This document shows positions 22,690 through 36,389 of a stretch of DNA of 64,000 bases, piece by piece. The notes under the pieces were generated by a model, which saw only the letters and a list, made by a program, of their open reading frames with translations, had not been told where the DNA came from and did not search any database. A program made the translations under genes and the position numbers. Source of the DNA: Enoplolaimus lenunculus (Eukaryota; Nematoda; Enoplea; Enoplida; Thoracostomopsidae); the NCBI GenBank assembly GCA_030248215.1, contig JASANG010002166.1, positions 246,087-310,086 on the forward strand, in the 5' to 3' direction. How positions within the stretch are numbered: the first letter of the stretch is position 1; each line of letters begins with the position of its first letter.

Positions 22690-22765
22690 ATGTTGAGGCT
22701 AAACCTAACGCTAACCGTAAACGTCATCTTAAGCCTAAGCCTATTTTGTTATTCCGGTCAGCGGT
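22690..22765 (+). mobile_element. TLM fragment, degraded
   Basis: AACCTAACGCTAACCGTAAA then TCTTAAGCCTAAGCCTATTT. Confidence 0.35.
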
Positions 22766-23761
22766 CATTTTTTGTGGGGTGAGGAAGTGGCGTTTGTGAG
22801 AGTAGGAAACAAGCAGCGACAAGGTGCAACCGGAATTCCGATTTCGATTAGAATTCCGTTTCAAAATGAGTTCCGATTCCGATTTTGAAATTTTAATTTT
22901 AATCTTACTTGTTGTAATACGTTGCATAAATTTCTGTATTATTTATCTATTAAATTGCTTTCGATGAGCAACTTATCAATAATTGATTGTAGTTTTGCAT
23001 TACAGAGCCAAAAATCGTCGCCCATTTGTTCATGCGACCTTTTTGAAAATTGTTGCCAGCCAAAAAACTCCTGAATCAACATTATGTTTGTCAACACAAT
23101 TTATCCGTACAGTCATAAAATTTTTAGTTCCGATTCCGATTACAAATCCGGTATATATTTGCTGTTCTGATTTCGATTACCAATGACGGAACAGGCAGGC
23201 GTCGGTTCTCTCCCCAAATTCCAGGGTGTACACATGGTCGGACTGAAAGTCAATACGCAAACCGCGAAGTATTAACACAACTATTTAGTGGCGCTAATAA
23301 AAAAGGGCAGCAAATTCGAGATAATGCAAACATTAGCTGGAGGCATATATTTCAACCTCTCGTTATCCTCAAAGACAACAACAGTCTCAGATAAGCGGCA
23401 TCTTTTGTTATTTTTAATGTTTATTTAGAAGGATTTTAGAGTATAAAACCGGAACTTTTTGTAAATGAAGCAGCTAGTATATATTTCAGTTCACTATTGC
23501 CCAAAAGATATCAAATACTTTTACGTTATCAAACGCTAAAGCTTAGCATTTCATTTGTTTTGGGAGTACGTAAGTTGCTTGAAATTTAAATTTTTCTGCA
23601 TTTTTTCAGCCAGTGTCGCTATATTTAATTGTAAATTAATAAGCTTATGTGTTCCACCCTGGTTATTATATATATTGGAAAACAGCTTTACGATTTAAAA
23701 CAAGATTCCATTGTTTTCGGTATTGTTTAACAACTTCGAATTTTAGCACCTAAAAATTTAT

Positions 23762-23950
23762 GGCCCATGTAAACACGAGAATCGGACCAGTTTCTGCGGG
23801 AGTTAAGCTTAAGGTTTAGACAAATTTTTTAACCAACGCTTAGACTTAAAAATATGTTTATTCATACGCTGAGGCTTGGGCTTGGGCTTAGGCCTAGTAT
23901 TAGGTATATACAAGCTTATCCACTGTTATGGCCCTGATCGACACATTGCC
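23762..23950 (-). mobile_element. TLM element
   Basis: GGCCCATGTAAACACGAGAA, GCGGGAGTTAAGCTTAAGGT, CTTGGGCTTGGGCTTAGGCC, ACTGTTATGGCCCTGATCGA, ending CACATTGCC. Confidence 0.75.
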
Positions 23951-26174
23951 TAACCTTTCAAATGGTTCCGCCTTCCGCTGTTTAGAATCTTTGACTGGTA
24001 TCTGCTGATCATCTGTTTGCTTGGAAACCTATTGCTAACTTGTGACATGTCTTGAAGGCTAACATGAATTTACTGAATTTATTTTCGGCACCAGGACTCA
24101 AAGCAAATTTGGGTAGAATTATGGGATGCCCGTGCCAGCTCAACTTGTTAGGGGCCGCGAAAAACGTTTCAGGAACGGCATACCAGGGTTTTCAATGACT
24201 TAAATGCGAGGTTGAAAACATTTCGGAGTGGGCAAAATTTTTTCGTTCCCTCGTGGCCACCCTTTGACTACGGGTACGAATTGCGGCGAAAAATCTCTCA
24301 AACAAAGAGCTGATGTCGTTCGTTTTAAATCCGAAAACTATCTCACACTCATGGTAGAATTGATATATATAAGAGCGAATACTAAGAGAAAAATGTATAA
24401 TGATTTGAATAAATTGAGTCTTCAACAATTATTGATAGTGACTCTTTGACCTGTTTTCTTTGTATATACGTAATCTTAACATCGCTTAATAGCTTAATCT
24501 CATTATGAGCTTCATTCACAACTTTTAGTATAACTAAAAATCGTGTGACAGCTCTCAGGATAAATAACCGCGTTGCAAGGGGGGTGGCTATTGTCATTCC
24601 CTGCTTAGAATTTTGACAACGGGTTTTTAGAAACTTTACCAGCGGATGACAAGAAATCTTTGGTTTAAATTTATATGCAACGTGCCCGTTTTTTTCAGAA
24701 TCCTGGTTACCTGCAATTTTGTAAAACATTCAAGGTTAGGGACAAATTATCTTATATATTCCATGCTTATAATTCTAATGAACGCAAATTCAAATGTTTG
24801 AAAAATTAGCGAATCTGAATACTTATCTTTGTTATATTTCGACGGTTTTGATGGAGTAAATTTACGCAAAACACAGATAGCGAACGCTCTGCTGTTGTCC
24901 ATTCTTTTGGGTTGACATCTTTACTTGTTGCCATTGAAAATTTGCCTCTGATACTAGAATAACTTTCATAAAATTATGCAACTCTTGTTTTTAAGTACTC
25001 TGTTATATTTTGATTTGTCAAGCAACGTATCATTCTTTCGCTGAAATTTGACTTGAAAAAAATAATTTTGAATTTTAATCAAAAATAGAAAACAATCGAA
25101 AAATTGACACACAAAACAGCCGTAATTCTTGAACAAATTTCACAGCAATTTAAACAGCTGTTTTACAAAGCTTCGTTGAGTATTAAATGTGTTTATATTT
25201 TCAGTTTTCGAAACCGCGTAACATTTTGTAAACATCGACTTTACGCCAAATAAAGGTATCATCAGACCGTGTAAATATTATGATTTTAACAGATATTTTG
25301 AAAATTTGTAAAATTTCAACTAAAAGCATTTCAATTTAAATTTGTAGCTACTATTTTCATTTTCTCACGTTTCAAGATATAAATGAAGACGGGGTCACGT
25401 CGATTTTTAAGTCTGCGCCTACTAATAAGTAAATTTTGAACTATTAGACCGTAGTTGAGAAATTTTCTAGTAAGCCATGTTTATTTTAAATTAACATTTC
25501 CTTATACCTGATTTTTGACAATCTGTAATTTCTAGTTCAACAGATTCTGGTCACACAACGTAGAATTGGCAATATCGCTTAGTTATTGGAAATATTCAAA
25601 TTTCGCCATATGCTTAAACTTAGGCTCAGGAATAGCAGTAGTACAGATGGCAAAACGCGACTAAGATCGCTGTTCTACGAATGAACTTCATTTTATTTTT
25701 GGCCACGATCAACTGCTACATATCAAGGGTTTTCTAAGATGAAACTTACTCGTTTCATAATCAGTAACGAATTCGGCAAGTTTATAAGTGGACTGACTGC
25801 ACGATGTATAACAGCGAAAATGTTCGTGAATGACAAGCCAAACGCAATTTTTGTACCAACTCAACACAAAATTTGGGTTTAGATCCCTTATGGTCTTGAG
25901 TGGACCTCTTGCAACGTGGTCAAAACTCTCTCGTTTCACTTTTCGCTTGACCAGTGGCCACTTAACTGACTACATCTAAAGTAGCACTATGAAATTTGTT
26001 TGTATTCGCGAATAAAAGGAAGTGTTTTTCTGCAGAAATTGCAACAATGAAATATTGCAATTGTAGTGTTTGCGCTTTAAACAGTTACGTAGTTTTAGCT
26101 TGACAGTTTTATGCAGTTTAATTTCGCGGTTCACTTGTTTTCACAGTTTTTAGATCAGTGCTGCTGCTTACTTG

Positions 26175-26404
26175 TACACACAAAATAAATTGTCTTGTAT
26201 TCAAGATTTTGGAAGAAAGAAATTTTTTATCTTATAAATTGGCAATAGCAATTTTTTTATTTAAGACATTTATGTTTTAACCATTAAAGAAACCAATTTT
26301 TGAGCTGTTTAAGGCCATTAATGTTTGAAATACATGACATTTATGTCTTGAAATTGTAAGAAAGTAGCAGTCTTGAAATTTTAAGACAATTTATTTTGTG
26401 TGTA
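26175..26404. mobile_element. MITE family M, copy 1
   Basis: Perfect inverted ends of about 22 bases: TACACACAAAATAAATTG…CAATTTATTTTGTGTGTA. The AT-rich interior repeats AAGACA/TGTCTT motifs. Confidence 0.8.
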
Positions 26405-26452
26405 GAGCCCATATTCGCAAATGTGTTTAGCAACTATCCAGTGTCACTTTAT
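26405..26452 (+). mobile_element. family E fragment abutting family M
   Basis: GAGCCCATATTCGCAAATGT and AGCAACTATCCAGTG match the left end of family E (GGCCCATATTCTTAAATG…). Confidence 0.55.
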
Positions 26453-27736
26453 GTTTAAAAAGTCGCCGGCGACACCAGAACCTCGCTTTGGGGTGCGGCC
26501 ACTGGAGTTTTAAGCAAAACGTAAAATAGAATGACAGTGTGACAACCTCAAGCAATATTTTTATGGAATATACCTTCCTACATATATAGAAAATTAGCTA
26601 GAGTTCCTGAAAGGGCGAAAAGCACGCACTTCCTTACACATACCTGTCCTCGTCTATGGGGCGGTTATTATGGACCTTAGTTCTACAATACTTAGATAAA
26701 TATATGCCCCATGAAGATATGCTGTATTAACTAAAATACCAATACTTATACAGCAGTTATAAATATATATGCCATAAAATTTTTGGATTCGGCTCGTCAT
26801 AGAACTGAATATTCGGTTTCATATTTTCCGACAAAACTTTGTAGAATTGTGAAAATTTTAAATTGAAATTTGAAAATTACTTTCTGTGTTGTATTAAATG
26901 TGGTCGCTGTAAATCGAAAAGTCAATTTTTTAATGATTGCTTTATTTTTAGCGTATTTTTCTGCTGTTTTACTGGTAAAGCAGATTGTGAGTTCCTGATA
27001 GAAACAATTCGTATTGCAAAATTTTCAACGTGACACAGCTGATGGATGATGCATTATAGATCCCTCATGAATGTGACCGCAGCAGTCTATCCAAAAGTTT
27101 GGGTTGATAGTGTATTAAGCAGTTTTATCAATCAAATTAAAATTCTGGTTTGAGAAATGTTTAAAGTAGGCAAAAAGTGTTACTTAAATGATCCTATGAG
27201 TAAACCTACGTCCGGGGATTTTTCAGGAGAGCAAGTAGATTCTTGGGGTGAGAAAAATTTCCGTAGCATATAATTATTTCGACGCCGAGGAAAAAAATAA
27301 TATTTGCGTTATAATGGGCGAAGATGTGAACAGAAAAGGGTGGCAATGCTTTCATCTTTCGATTCCAGCGGCAGACGTGCTCCTGATCTGTCAAAATGTG
27401 AAAATTGCTAAATCTGAACCAGTTCAATTTTTTTGCATAAATGTGACATCTGTTATCTCTACACGTTCCATTTTCAGTTAATATTTAAATTTTATAACGT
27501 TTTTTCAAAATTCTTCTTAGTCGTAACAGTTCTCAAAGGTCGTCTAAATTATTCATTGGTTTAATAGTGTTGAACGAAATTTTTTCAATGCAAAGCTGCC
27601 TAAGGCAATCGAAATTTGATACACGTTGCGTTTGGTATCAGAATTTGAGCGTAGGTTTATATAACGAAAAAATTGCAAAGCTAATTATACTAATGGCTAG
27701 TGAATCTACGTCAACTTGTCGCCCGATAATTGTTTC

Positions 27737-27776
27737 AGCTTATGCCTAAGCGTAAGCTTAAGCCTAAGCGTACTGG
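27737..27776 (+). repeat. telomere-like hexamer patch
   Basis: ATGCCTAAGCGTAAGCTTAA then GCCTAAGCGTAC; probably a TLM remnant. Confidence 0.5.
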
Positions 27777-27899
27777 TGAATGACAAAATTGTCTCGTTCA
27801 TCAGATGTCGCAGATGAGTTATCCAGTCGACAAAAACTCATGGTGTATACTACGACTTAGATTGGATTATACTTTTTGAGGGTTAAAATTCAACATTAA

Positions 27900-28223
27900 T
27901 TAATTAATCAAAGTGGTTGCAAAATTAGCATCGATAGCATATTTAGGTATTATGTCAACGAATGAAACTGAATCACTTCTGACGTCAATGCTTCCACAGT
28001 TTCGTACTTTTTGTGTAGCAACCAACTTTAAAAACATATAGCCACCTTTTCCCAGCAAAGCATGACTTTGCCGGCGGAGAACTTCAATCCAAACATCGTC
28101 CCTTACGTTGATTTCTCTTTGCAGCGGCCGATCAAGATCTAAACTGGCCATAAGCGAACCGATTAAACTTGTGGCTCCACAACATATAACCCGGTGAACC
28201 GCGTCTAGAATATGGTTTTGCAT
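27900..28223 (-). CDS. hypothetical 107-residue ORF
   Basis: Open frame starting MQNHILDAVHRVICCGATSL and ending NFATTLIN, with balanced amino-acid use and higher GC than its surroundings. A weak hydrophobic stretch (residues 13-27) is followed by a charged helix-like segment (QREINVRDDVWIEVLRRQSH). I do not recognise a family. There is no clear acceptor close to the ATG; a possible donor (GTAAGG) lies inside near the REINV segment, so it may be part of a spliced gene. Chance is a real alternative. Confidence 0.3.
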   Translation of the reverse strand: MQNHILDAVHRVICCGATSLIGSLMASLDLDRPLQREINVRDDVWIEVLRRQSHALLGKGGYMFLKLVATQKVRNCGSIDVRSDSVSFVDIIPKYAIDANFATTLIN

Positions 28224-29423
28224 TGAAAATTTGTATTTTTAAAATACTCGGCAGGCACATGAACTTGGACAAACGCGGATGCTAAGACCACGGACGTACT
28301 AGGATTAATCTTGAACCGCGAGGTGTTCCATTATACTTGAAATAGAATATAGATTGCTGACAAGAAAGTTTGTGTAGTCGTCGTCTTTCTTAAGCTGTAG
28401 CAGTACGTAGATACGGGTAAAGTAGTCAATTTACAGGGTAAATATATACCATTAGGGCCGAAGCATACGACACAGCAGCAACCGGCACCGATATATTCTG
28501 ATAAATTGTTGAGGATCGAGTTAAGTTTACTTTTCGTCTAGCCTTTCATTTAGAACGCCGGAAAGTTTAACGACTACTGTCGGATTGTCTCTATTTAAGA
28601 TCTCTAAGCTTAACTGGATTCAGCATAGGCAATTAAACATATTTTGAGCATTAATAATTTTCAGAAACAATGCCGTTTCGCTAAACCAAGAGTCGATAAT
28701 GGCTCTTCGGGCAAGAGTTTGCAACTTCTTAAAATATGTATGACACCGAATATACCAGCGTTAGTTGCATTTTTTGTCATGTGCCCTCAGTTCAGGAGGT
28801 TGAGGTTAGATACGCAACGCACAAAACAGAAGTCGAAATGATAATGAGATCAAGAACATAAGTCTACCATTTTTTACCATGCATTTTATTGGCATTTTAT
28901 CAAATTTCGTTGTTTCAACCACTTCCTTAATAAGGGAGTCGGGCCAAAACACAACGCGCTCTCAGTACATCATTTTCTGCACAGAATGTACCCAGTTGCA
29001 TACTCTTCTTAATGAGTAAATGTCATGCATTCTCGGCGAAACTAAGTGGTAGTCAGCTATTGCTTAACTTTGGTTCTATGCTGGGCAAACAAGTAAGTGG
29101 ATAAACGTTTTTCAACCTGGTTCGCGCTGTACCCCGGTAAGTTATATTTTTCAGCCGCACACGAACCCGTGCAAAATTTATATTTTGCTCGACACCCACC
29201 TGTACCCAACGATATTTTTTTGTCCTATGAACAGAAAAATTTTCGTTATATAAAAATGAAATAAAGCGTCGCAAGTATTGAAACCCGTTCGAATAAAGCC
29301 AAAGTTTAGATCTCGCACGTGCCTGCGGCTAACGTGCGTTTCTGGTGCGGGGCCACTACTTTCACTCATGTTTTGTTTGTTTACTGAAATGCTATTATGC
29401 ATAAATTTATTTTTTGCGACATA

Positions 29424-29612
29424 AGCCCTTATTCTGAAATGTGTATAGCAACTATCATCAGTTAGTAATAGGTTATCAAACGAACTATTGCAGTTGTTTA
29501 ACTAAAATTGGTACAGCAGTAGAGCAAATTATATGCGTAAAATGTGTTGAATTTTGACCCTTACCATTCAGTGGTTCGAAAGTTACAAGACCTATCACCA
29601 ACTGGTTGTTCA
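29424..29612 (+). mobile_element. MITE family E, 3'-truncated copy
   Basis: AGCCCTTATTCTGAAATGTG, TATCATCAGTTAGTAATAGG, TTACAAGACCTATCACCAAC. The right terminus is missing. Confidence 0.65.
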
Positions 29613-29901
29613 TACGATTACTCATTTGCATACAAACGTACAACCATCAAATAACATTGCGCGCATATATACAAAGGTATGTATACTATCCAAAACTGCT
29701 TAGTATATTCAGGTATTTAAATAACCTGTAGCTGCAAAGTGATAAGCACCTATCACCGGGATAGGCCTATTCCTTACATCACATCCGTTTAATCGTTTAT
29801 TCTAACACTAGACACTTTAGGCTAAAAGATTAGGCGTAGTTGGTTGTTTTAAATATTCTGCCAAGGCATTCATACATTATCTGCTTACGGATTGTATTTC
29901 A

Positions 29902-30123
29902 GGGCCCGTATTCTCAAAAGTGTGTAGCGCCTGTCACCAGTTGGTGTCACGTCTTGAAACTTTTGTACCAGTGAATGCTGAAGCTCAAAATTCAGCACAT
30001 TTTCCGCATCTGTTGTGCTCTACTCCTGTGCTAATTTTGTGTCCAACAACTGCAATAGTTAGTAAGTTTGAAAAGCTATTATTAACTGATGATAGTTGCT
30101 ATACACTTTTGTGAATATCGTCC
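29902..30123 (-). mobile_element. MITE family E
   Basis: GGGCCCGTATTCTCAAAAGT…CTATACACTTTTGTGAATAT. The interior is inverted relative to the other copies (GAATGCTGAAGCTCAAAATT, CAACTGCAATAGTTAGTAAG). Confidence 0.7.
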
Positions 30124-30424
30124 AAGATCTGTCATTTTTGCACGTTCTGCCATTTGTTTTCAACAATATTTCTTCGCCTCATTCATATTTTATTCATTTA
30201 CCCAAAAATTGCTTTTTCTGTCTTGAAACCAATCACTTTTTAAAAATTACGTAAATACGCTATGGCTGGCCACAATCATGCAAAACTTTAATCAGTAATG
30301 TTTGCATTGTTAACCTTGTACAAATATAACGTTTGTAATGTTTTGTTTGCGTTGTTAATGCAATATTTAGCTTCACTGCAGTTTGTTAAGTTTCTCTGTA
30401 CAATGTGCAATTGTCAGTTCCGGA

Positions 30425-30597
30425 GCAGACCTGGGGGGGGCACCGCACAAAACTCCATGGTGGTGGCCCTCGAACTTGAGAGCGAAGCGAGCGAGAAGCC
30501 TTCGGCGGGTTTTTTCCGCCGATTAGGGTGGGAGCTCCTTTACGGGTGGGGGCCTCAAATGTGGGATGGGGATGTCTGCTCCAGCCCTGGCTATTGT
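30425..30597 (+). repeat. GC-rich repeat (family H)
   Basis: GAGCAGACCTGGGGGGG, GAGCGAAGCGAGCGAGAAGC, GGGTGGGAGCTCCTTTACGG. Long frames on both strands here are repeat artefacts. Confidence 0.6.
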
Positions 30598-30689
30598 TGA
30601 GCAATGTGAGCCGGAAATAATTTAGTAAATTTTAGATATCAAGGAAACTTATTTTAATTACGAGATCAGATGCGTTATACAGTAACTTG

Positions 30690-30862
30690 ATCAGGGCCGT
30701 AACAGTAGTATAAAGCACATTCCTTCGCCTAAACCTGAGCGGAAGAATAAGCACATACCTAAGCGTTAGCCAAAACATAAGCAAAAAATAGTCTAAAGGT
30801 TAAGCTTTCTTTATTGCAATCCCGCAGAAAAACGTTACGCCCTGATCTTTACTATGGGCTAT
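30690..30862 (+). mobile_element. TLM element
   Basis: CAGGGCCGTAACAGTAGTAT, short hexamer core, AAAAAATAGTCTAAAGGTTA, CCCGCAGAAAAACGTTACGC, GATCTTTACTATGGGC. Confidence 0.75.
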
Positions 30863-31557
30863 ACTTCTGCCCACATTTAAGGTTAGCACTTTGGCTCAGG
30901 GAAAGGCTTTAGTGCTGATTAATTCTAAATTATATCTCGGATTATTAACTTCATAGCTTTATTCATTGCTATAATCTGCCATTAAATAGAAATCACTTAT
31001 TGTTACATTTTGATTTTATACAAGTGAACACAAGCTTCAAAATTTTTTATACACAGTCGGTATATTCAGCAAAAATTATACCACAGGCTGAGGTCAGTCT
31101 TTTAACACCACCGGAAGCAGACTAGCGATTATACTCAGTTGTTATCTCTATTTTAGAATGAAAGTCAAAATAGCGAAAAATTACATATTGTTTTATCTGT
31201 TCATATAGTTAAAGCTGGAATGCTCCATATGCGTATTTTGGGCTACTTTGCAACCTTACTTTGTTTACAACAATTACGGCATAAACGTAACTGTTGCTGT
31301 TCTATGAAAAGAAAATATGCATTCAGAGTTTTGTACATTCGCTAACGCTAGCGCGCATTGTGCGAAGCGGAACGACTAGTACACATTAAATTATGTAAAA
31401 GCTGGTAGTATGAAACATTATTTTGTACTTTGTACAGTGATAAGGCCAAAATTTCATTTTCATTGTAAACTTTTGATAAGCCGTTTCTTTGCGTTAATAT
31501 TTCAGCGTCACTCGTTGCCTGAAAAATATGTTGTTTAGAATGCAGTATAAAGCCTGC

Positions 31558-31748
31558 GGCCAATGTTACTTTAAGGGGCTTAACAGTAAATTAAGCGTAT
31601 TCCTAAGCCTAAACCTAAGCCTAAGCGTTGCAAAAATGTGTTCCTAAGCCTAAGCCTAAGCCTAAGCAAAGAAATGTAATCTAGAATCTAAACTTATTGT
31701 TTTATGGATCCACCAGAAACTTGGACGCCCCTGAAAGTAACATGGGCC
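31558..31748 (+). mobile_element. TLM element, second subfamily, with 8-bp target duplication
   Basis: Termini GGCCAATGTTACTTTAAGGG and inverse CCCTGAAAGTAACATGGGCC. The core has two CCTAAG runs. The flanks are both AAGCCTGC (31550-31557 and 31749-31756). Confidence 0.92.
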
Positions 31749-31909
31749 AAGCCTGCAATGGTCTTCTGTATAAGCTGTATGCTGCTTAGCTGTGCATCTA
31801 AAAGATTACCAGTTTGGTTTTGTAATTTTCTAACAATTTAATTAACGTGGGTTGTTGTACACAGACCCCCCCCCAGAGCTTTTAATATATTTAGATTTTA
31901 GCATTTACA

Positions 31910-31955
31910 ATTAGGTTTAGATTTAGGCTTAGGATAACGATGACGCTTGGGCTTG
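31910..31955 (-). mobile_element. TLM fragment
   Basis: TTAGGTTTAGATTTAGGCTT followed by GACGCTTGGGCTTG. Confidence 0.35.
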
Positions 31956-32074
31956 TGGGAAGAAAAATGTAAAAACCTTTTAAAGTGAACAGTTAGCTAA
32001 AGTTAACTTGCCAAAAAACTGTTGAAATCGAATTAAAATTCAACAAATATAAAATACGAGTACGCGTGTGTGCC

Positions 32075-32405
32075 TCAGACTCCGACACAAAATCAATCTC
32101 CGACCGGAGTAAAATTTTGGCCGGAAGGAAGTTCCGGCCATTTTGGTAGCGAAATTTACTAGCTTTACAAAGTGTTTTATTTGGTGCGTTTTGTTTTAAC
32201 TTTTGGTATACTTTCGAGGAAACAATTGCCAAGATTTTATACAAGATAAGCGTAAAACCAAACGATTTAACAACAGGTTACAGTGATTTGCTAAAATTAG
32301 CAAAAACATCTTTTTAACTACCTAATTTCACCCCACCTCCGGCTCAGGCTCCGGCAAGTTTTGTTGACCTCCAGCTAGCGTAATTTTCACTTCCGGTTTC
32401 AACCT
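32075..32405 (+). repeat. family F repeat
   Basis: GGCCGGAAGGAAGTTCCGGC, AGATAAGCGTAAAACCAAAC, CCACCTCCGGCTCAGGCTCC; the core matches 16745-17165. Confidence 0.7.
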
Positions 32406-33100
32406 TCCGATATTAGATATTTTCCGACCTATTGTCGTTTTTTTGTTTTATTCAAGCGGTATGACTGGTGTAAACGCAAGATCCGCTCAAAATTGCTAAT
32501 ATATATGTACCTTAGTACGCAAAATTGTCAGGTTTAGGCATTTATTGGTTTACGAGTGCGTGAGCCAATTATTACAGTACAAAATTTCTCTTCAAAATCA
32601 ATTTTTTTAATTAAAAAAATAAAATTACGCGGCGCTAAACGTTACCCTTTACACAGCCTCGTTAAATCACTGTACAGCAAATTGTTTTTAATGCCGTCTT
32701 GAATTTACTAAAATGAAACCTCACAAGTTGAAATTAACAGAATAGCATTGCGATTTTATAGCTAATCACATATTGTTAACTTTGTTCCAGGATACTGATA
32801 ATGTTGTGTAATTGTTTACTGTAAGACAAAATTACTATATAGGACCTATTACTGTATACCAATTGCACTTAGGGGGCTTGACCACTAGTGAATAAAATTT
32901 TTTGTCAGAAAGCGGTAAGGTTCATCTACATGACAAGGGTTCGCCCTCAACGAATTGGCACGTTTTATAGCATACAGTAAAAATTGCGTTTCATAACTTG
33001 GTTTGGCATTTCAATGTCAACATAGGCAAAAAATTGGTGTGCATAGCGCCTATCTTTCGTTTAAGACTAAACACGTATCAGAAAACAAAATTTATATTTT

Positions 33101-33245
33101 AGTAGTATAATCATATTTGTGAGCTTAAGCCTAAGCGTACGAATGAGTTTATACCTAAGCCTAACGCTTATGTAAGCAGAAAAATTAAATCTAAAGCTTA
33201 AGCTTACTCTACGGTAGTCCCGCAGAAAAAATGTTCCGCCGCAGA
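33101..33245 (+). mobile_element. TLM element, left end lost
   Basis: TTAGTAGTATAATCATATTT, GCCTAAGCGTACGAATGAGT, AATCTAAAGCTTAAGCTTAC, GTCCCGCAGAAAAAATGTTC. Confidence 0.7.
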
Positions 33246-36004
33246 CTGATTTCTTAAAAGTTGCGTTCGCATGGTAGATCTGCTCTTAGAATAGAAAACT
33301 TGCTTTATTATTGACCTGTGGGCCTTTAAACAGTGTGGATCCAGTAATTTCTGACGGGGACGGCCATATGCCATTGAAAAAATACGGCACCAAGGGCGCT
33401 GTTATGTTATATTACGGCATACAGAGAACGAATTTATTGAGAAACGCATAAAATTTGGTTGCACGAATTTTCCAATATGTTTTGTTATCGAGCACAAATA
33501 GATGTAATTCAATTGGTGCGTTTGCAAACGTTAAAATTTTGTAAATTAATCGTTAAAAATGCAATATTTATGCTTGAAAAGTGGCAAATTAAAACTATTT
33601 TACAGTATTTACGTATTTTTATACTGCCGTAGAACTTTACCATCAGAAAAAAACGCTTTTTTTTGAATGCCAAACGTTTGCATAATTCTGATCGAATTTT
33701 TTGCTTTTTTTGTCACAAATATCGCTTCACAAACACAAGCGTGCAAAACTAAAAGTTTGAAAAAAGTTAAATAGTTTTAAAATTTCAATATGGTTGCTCA
33801 CAATTCAATTTAACAATTGTCACTAAACTGTGCTCTTATGCGGGAGGTGGGATAGTTTCAATTAAAGTTTGAAACAATTTCTGTCACATTTTCTTAGAGT
33901 CGAATGTCTGGAAAATATGCTTTGACTGGAGATATGGTTCATATATCGCACACCCTCCACTTAAATGAAATTTTTGGCGTTTAATAAACTTGACCGTGTG
34001 GAATGCGGAACTGATCTATATATATGTGCCAGGATGTAACCGGATATCCGTTTCCGTTAAATTTTGTTTTCCGTTTCCGTTACAGAAATAATGGAAATTC
34101 CATTATTATATGCTCAAAATTAATTAAATCAGAGTATGAATCATTATGCAATCGTTTGCAACGGTGTTCAAGTTTATGTCCGGTACCGGGATGCAACAAG
34201 ATTTCGCATTTTAACTAAAAAGTTAAACGAAATTACGCTATTTCTGCTTATACATACAACAACAATTTGCTATTATTTGATTTTTACGAAAGTTTTAATA
34301 GTAAACTGGTTCTCCTGGTATTCTATTTTTTGTCATTTCTACAAAATTTGCAGCAAAATATAATACTATTTTCGTTATAACCAGCGGTTTATTTAGAGTT
34401 GTGTAATAGATATCGGCAACAAATATCCGGTGTCGATTTTTTGCTGAAACCCGATATCCAGCTGAACCAAATCAATAAGGTAACCTAATCTACTTTTTCG
34501 CTTATCATCAAATGACTACAGATCGTGCTGCACTTTTTCAACTCATTTGAAGATTTTATGTTATATTCTCCCACAAACCTCAAATCTGGTTCGCTTTTGC
34601 TTATTTAAAGACAAATTTTGTGAAATATTCTGACAGCTTTAAACAAACCCTAATAAAAGAACACACATTCTACAGAAGAAACCCATATATACTACGTATA
34701 TGTTGGGTTTATTAGTCTTAAATTACGCATCCGTATACGTCTTTTTTCTATTAGCCATTGTTGGTTAGGTAATAGCGAATAGAATATTAACTTACCCGTA
34801 CTAGCGATCTTCCTGTCAAATGACCTCTGTCAGCTGTGCATTTCCAATGCGAGATTCATTCAACTAACACAATTAATTTTCAATTTAATTCAATTACTCA
34901 GTTGACTAATTGAGAGTTTGTTGTAATTCCAAGGTTCTGTTAGAAAGCTGAGTTGACACGAGCAAGTGCAAGTCAGATCCAATTGTGAAACGTTTAAATC
35001 AGCTGCTGCATCAAAATCCCATCTTTCCTCAAAAAAACTCCAACCCAAGGATTAAAATTAACTGTGATATCATATAAGAATAGATTTCCACGAAACAAAA
35101 ATAAATATTTTCCCCATTTAACCCAAGGTTCTCCTATAGGGGAAAATTTCCCCCCCAGAATTTTAAATTTCGCCACCTTGACTAAGTTGCAAAAATCGAG
35201 TGTCTGTTTTTACTCTCAAAATGAGTAGCTACTATTCAAAACAAGGTTGTAAAAATATCTTTAGAAATAACAAAACCAAAGTAATATATCCACCTATTTC
35301 GCCTACTTTCCTTGGCGTTGTAAAAATTTTAATTGGCAAAATGCCAGCACTGAAACCATTAACGTATTTAGTTCCCAGATGTAAACGGATAGTAAAATCA
35401 ACGGAAACGGATAGTGATCAAAGTAACGGAAATAATTCCGGGCATAAAAATAACAGAAGTTCCGGTATTTTCATAACGGAAGCAAACAGCAATTAATATC
35501 AAATACGGATATCAGGGTTAAACCCTTATTGGTTTTTATCAGGGAAAGTTGGAAACTTGATCGAATAATATTGAATGTCGGTTGAAAATACTGTATCCAG
35601 GCGCGCATTCAAGGGGTGGGGTGTGGTGTCTATGCCCACAATTGATGAACAAAGAAACTATTGCGTCTGGTAGAAAGAATGTAAAATAACGTCTAGCTTT
35701 TCGCTCACCTAGCTCTCGAGTTATCAACTTTTCCGCTCGCTTTGTCAACCGAATTCTTTTAAACCGCAGCATGTACTTTAACTCCTGGTAGCCGATACCC
35801 CTCACAATTGGAAATATTTGTTTATTGACAGACCGCACTTCGACCCACCTCCCCGCCTTTCTCTCAGTACGTTTCTGCTACCTTTAGATATAATTTATGT
35901 CATTGCTAATGAAAGTTTTTTAAAAATTCTAAAATAAATTATACCAAACAGACCGACGCTGCGGCTGCCTACACAAGTGACTGCTTCGATCTTAATTTTA
36001 ATTA

Positions 36005-36115
36005 GTAACAACAACAGCAACAACAACATCAACAACAATAATAATAATAATAATAATAAGAACTATAATAATAATACTAAAAATAATAATGATAAAATAA
36101 TAATAATGATTAGGT
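36005..36115. repeat. (AAC)n-(AAT)n microsatellite
   Basis: AAC units pass into AAT units over about 110 bases. The long low-complexity minus frame here is an artefact. Confidence 0.85.
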
Positions 36116-36389
36116 TTAGCCGTGAAACTAGGCGTTGTATATATGCCTAACAAAGTTTTTAGCACGTTTACCGACGGAAATTCTATAGGTGATGGCTGAG
36201 TATTGAAATTAAAATAGAATTCATACACAGTAGTGCTTAAGGGTAGTTCTGTATTTTATAATTTGTATAATTAAAGTTATCGGCAGATGCAACGATCCAG
36301 TACAAAAATAAACTCCTACAAATAGTTATTCAGCGAAACGTTCATTTTATTTACAGAGTCATTCCTATGTGAGAACATTGTTTTAAATA

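Larger units (their letters stand above)
16548..27899. other. long gene-poor, repeat-rich stretch
   Basis: About 11 kb in which I find no supportable gene. It holds members of families F, I, H, C, M and TLM, tRNA-like pieces and CCGGATATCC-rich patches (18795-18935, 19090-19170). The frame at 27248-27481 (+) has protein-like composition but no family or splice support. Confidence 0.5.

Noticed and set aside
24382-24729. 115-residue minus frame
   Set aside because: Unremarkable composition, no motif, no splice context; probably chance.
27248-27481. 77-residue plus frame starting MRKISVAYNYFDAEEK
   Set aside because: Protein-like composition, but an equally long minus frame overlaps and no family or splice signal supports it.
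35998-36228. Low-complexity minus frame rich in Ile and Val
   Set aside because: Translation of the AAT/AAC microsatellite.
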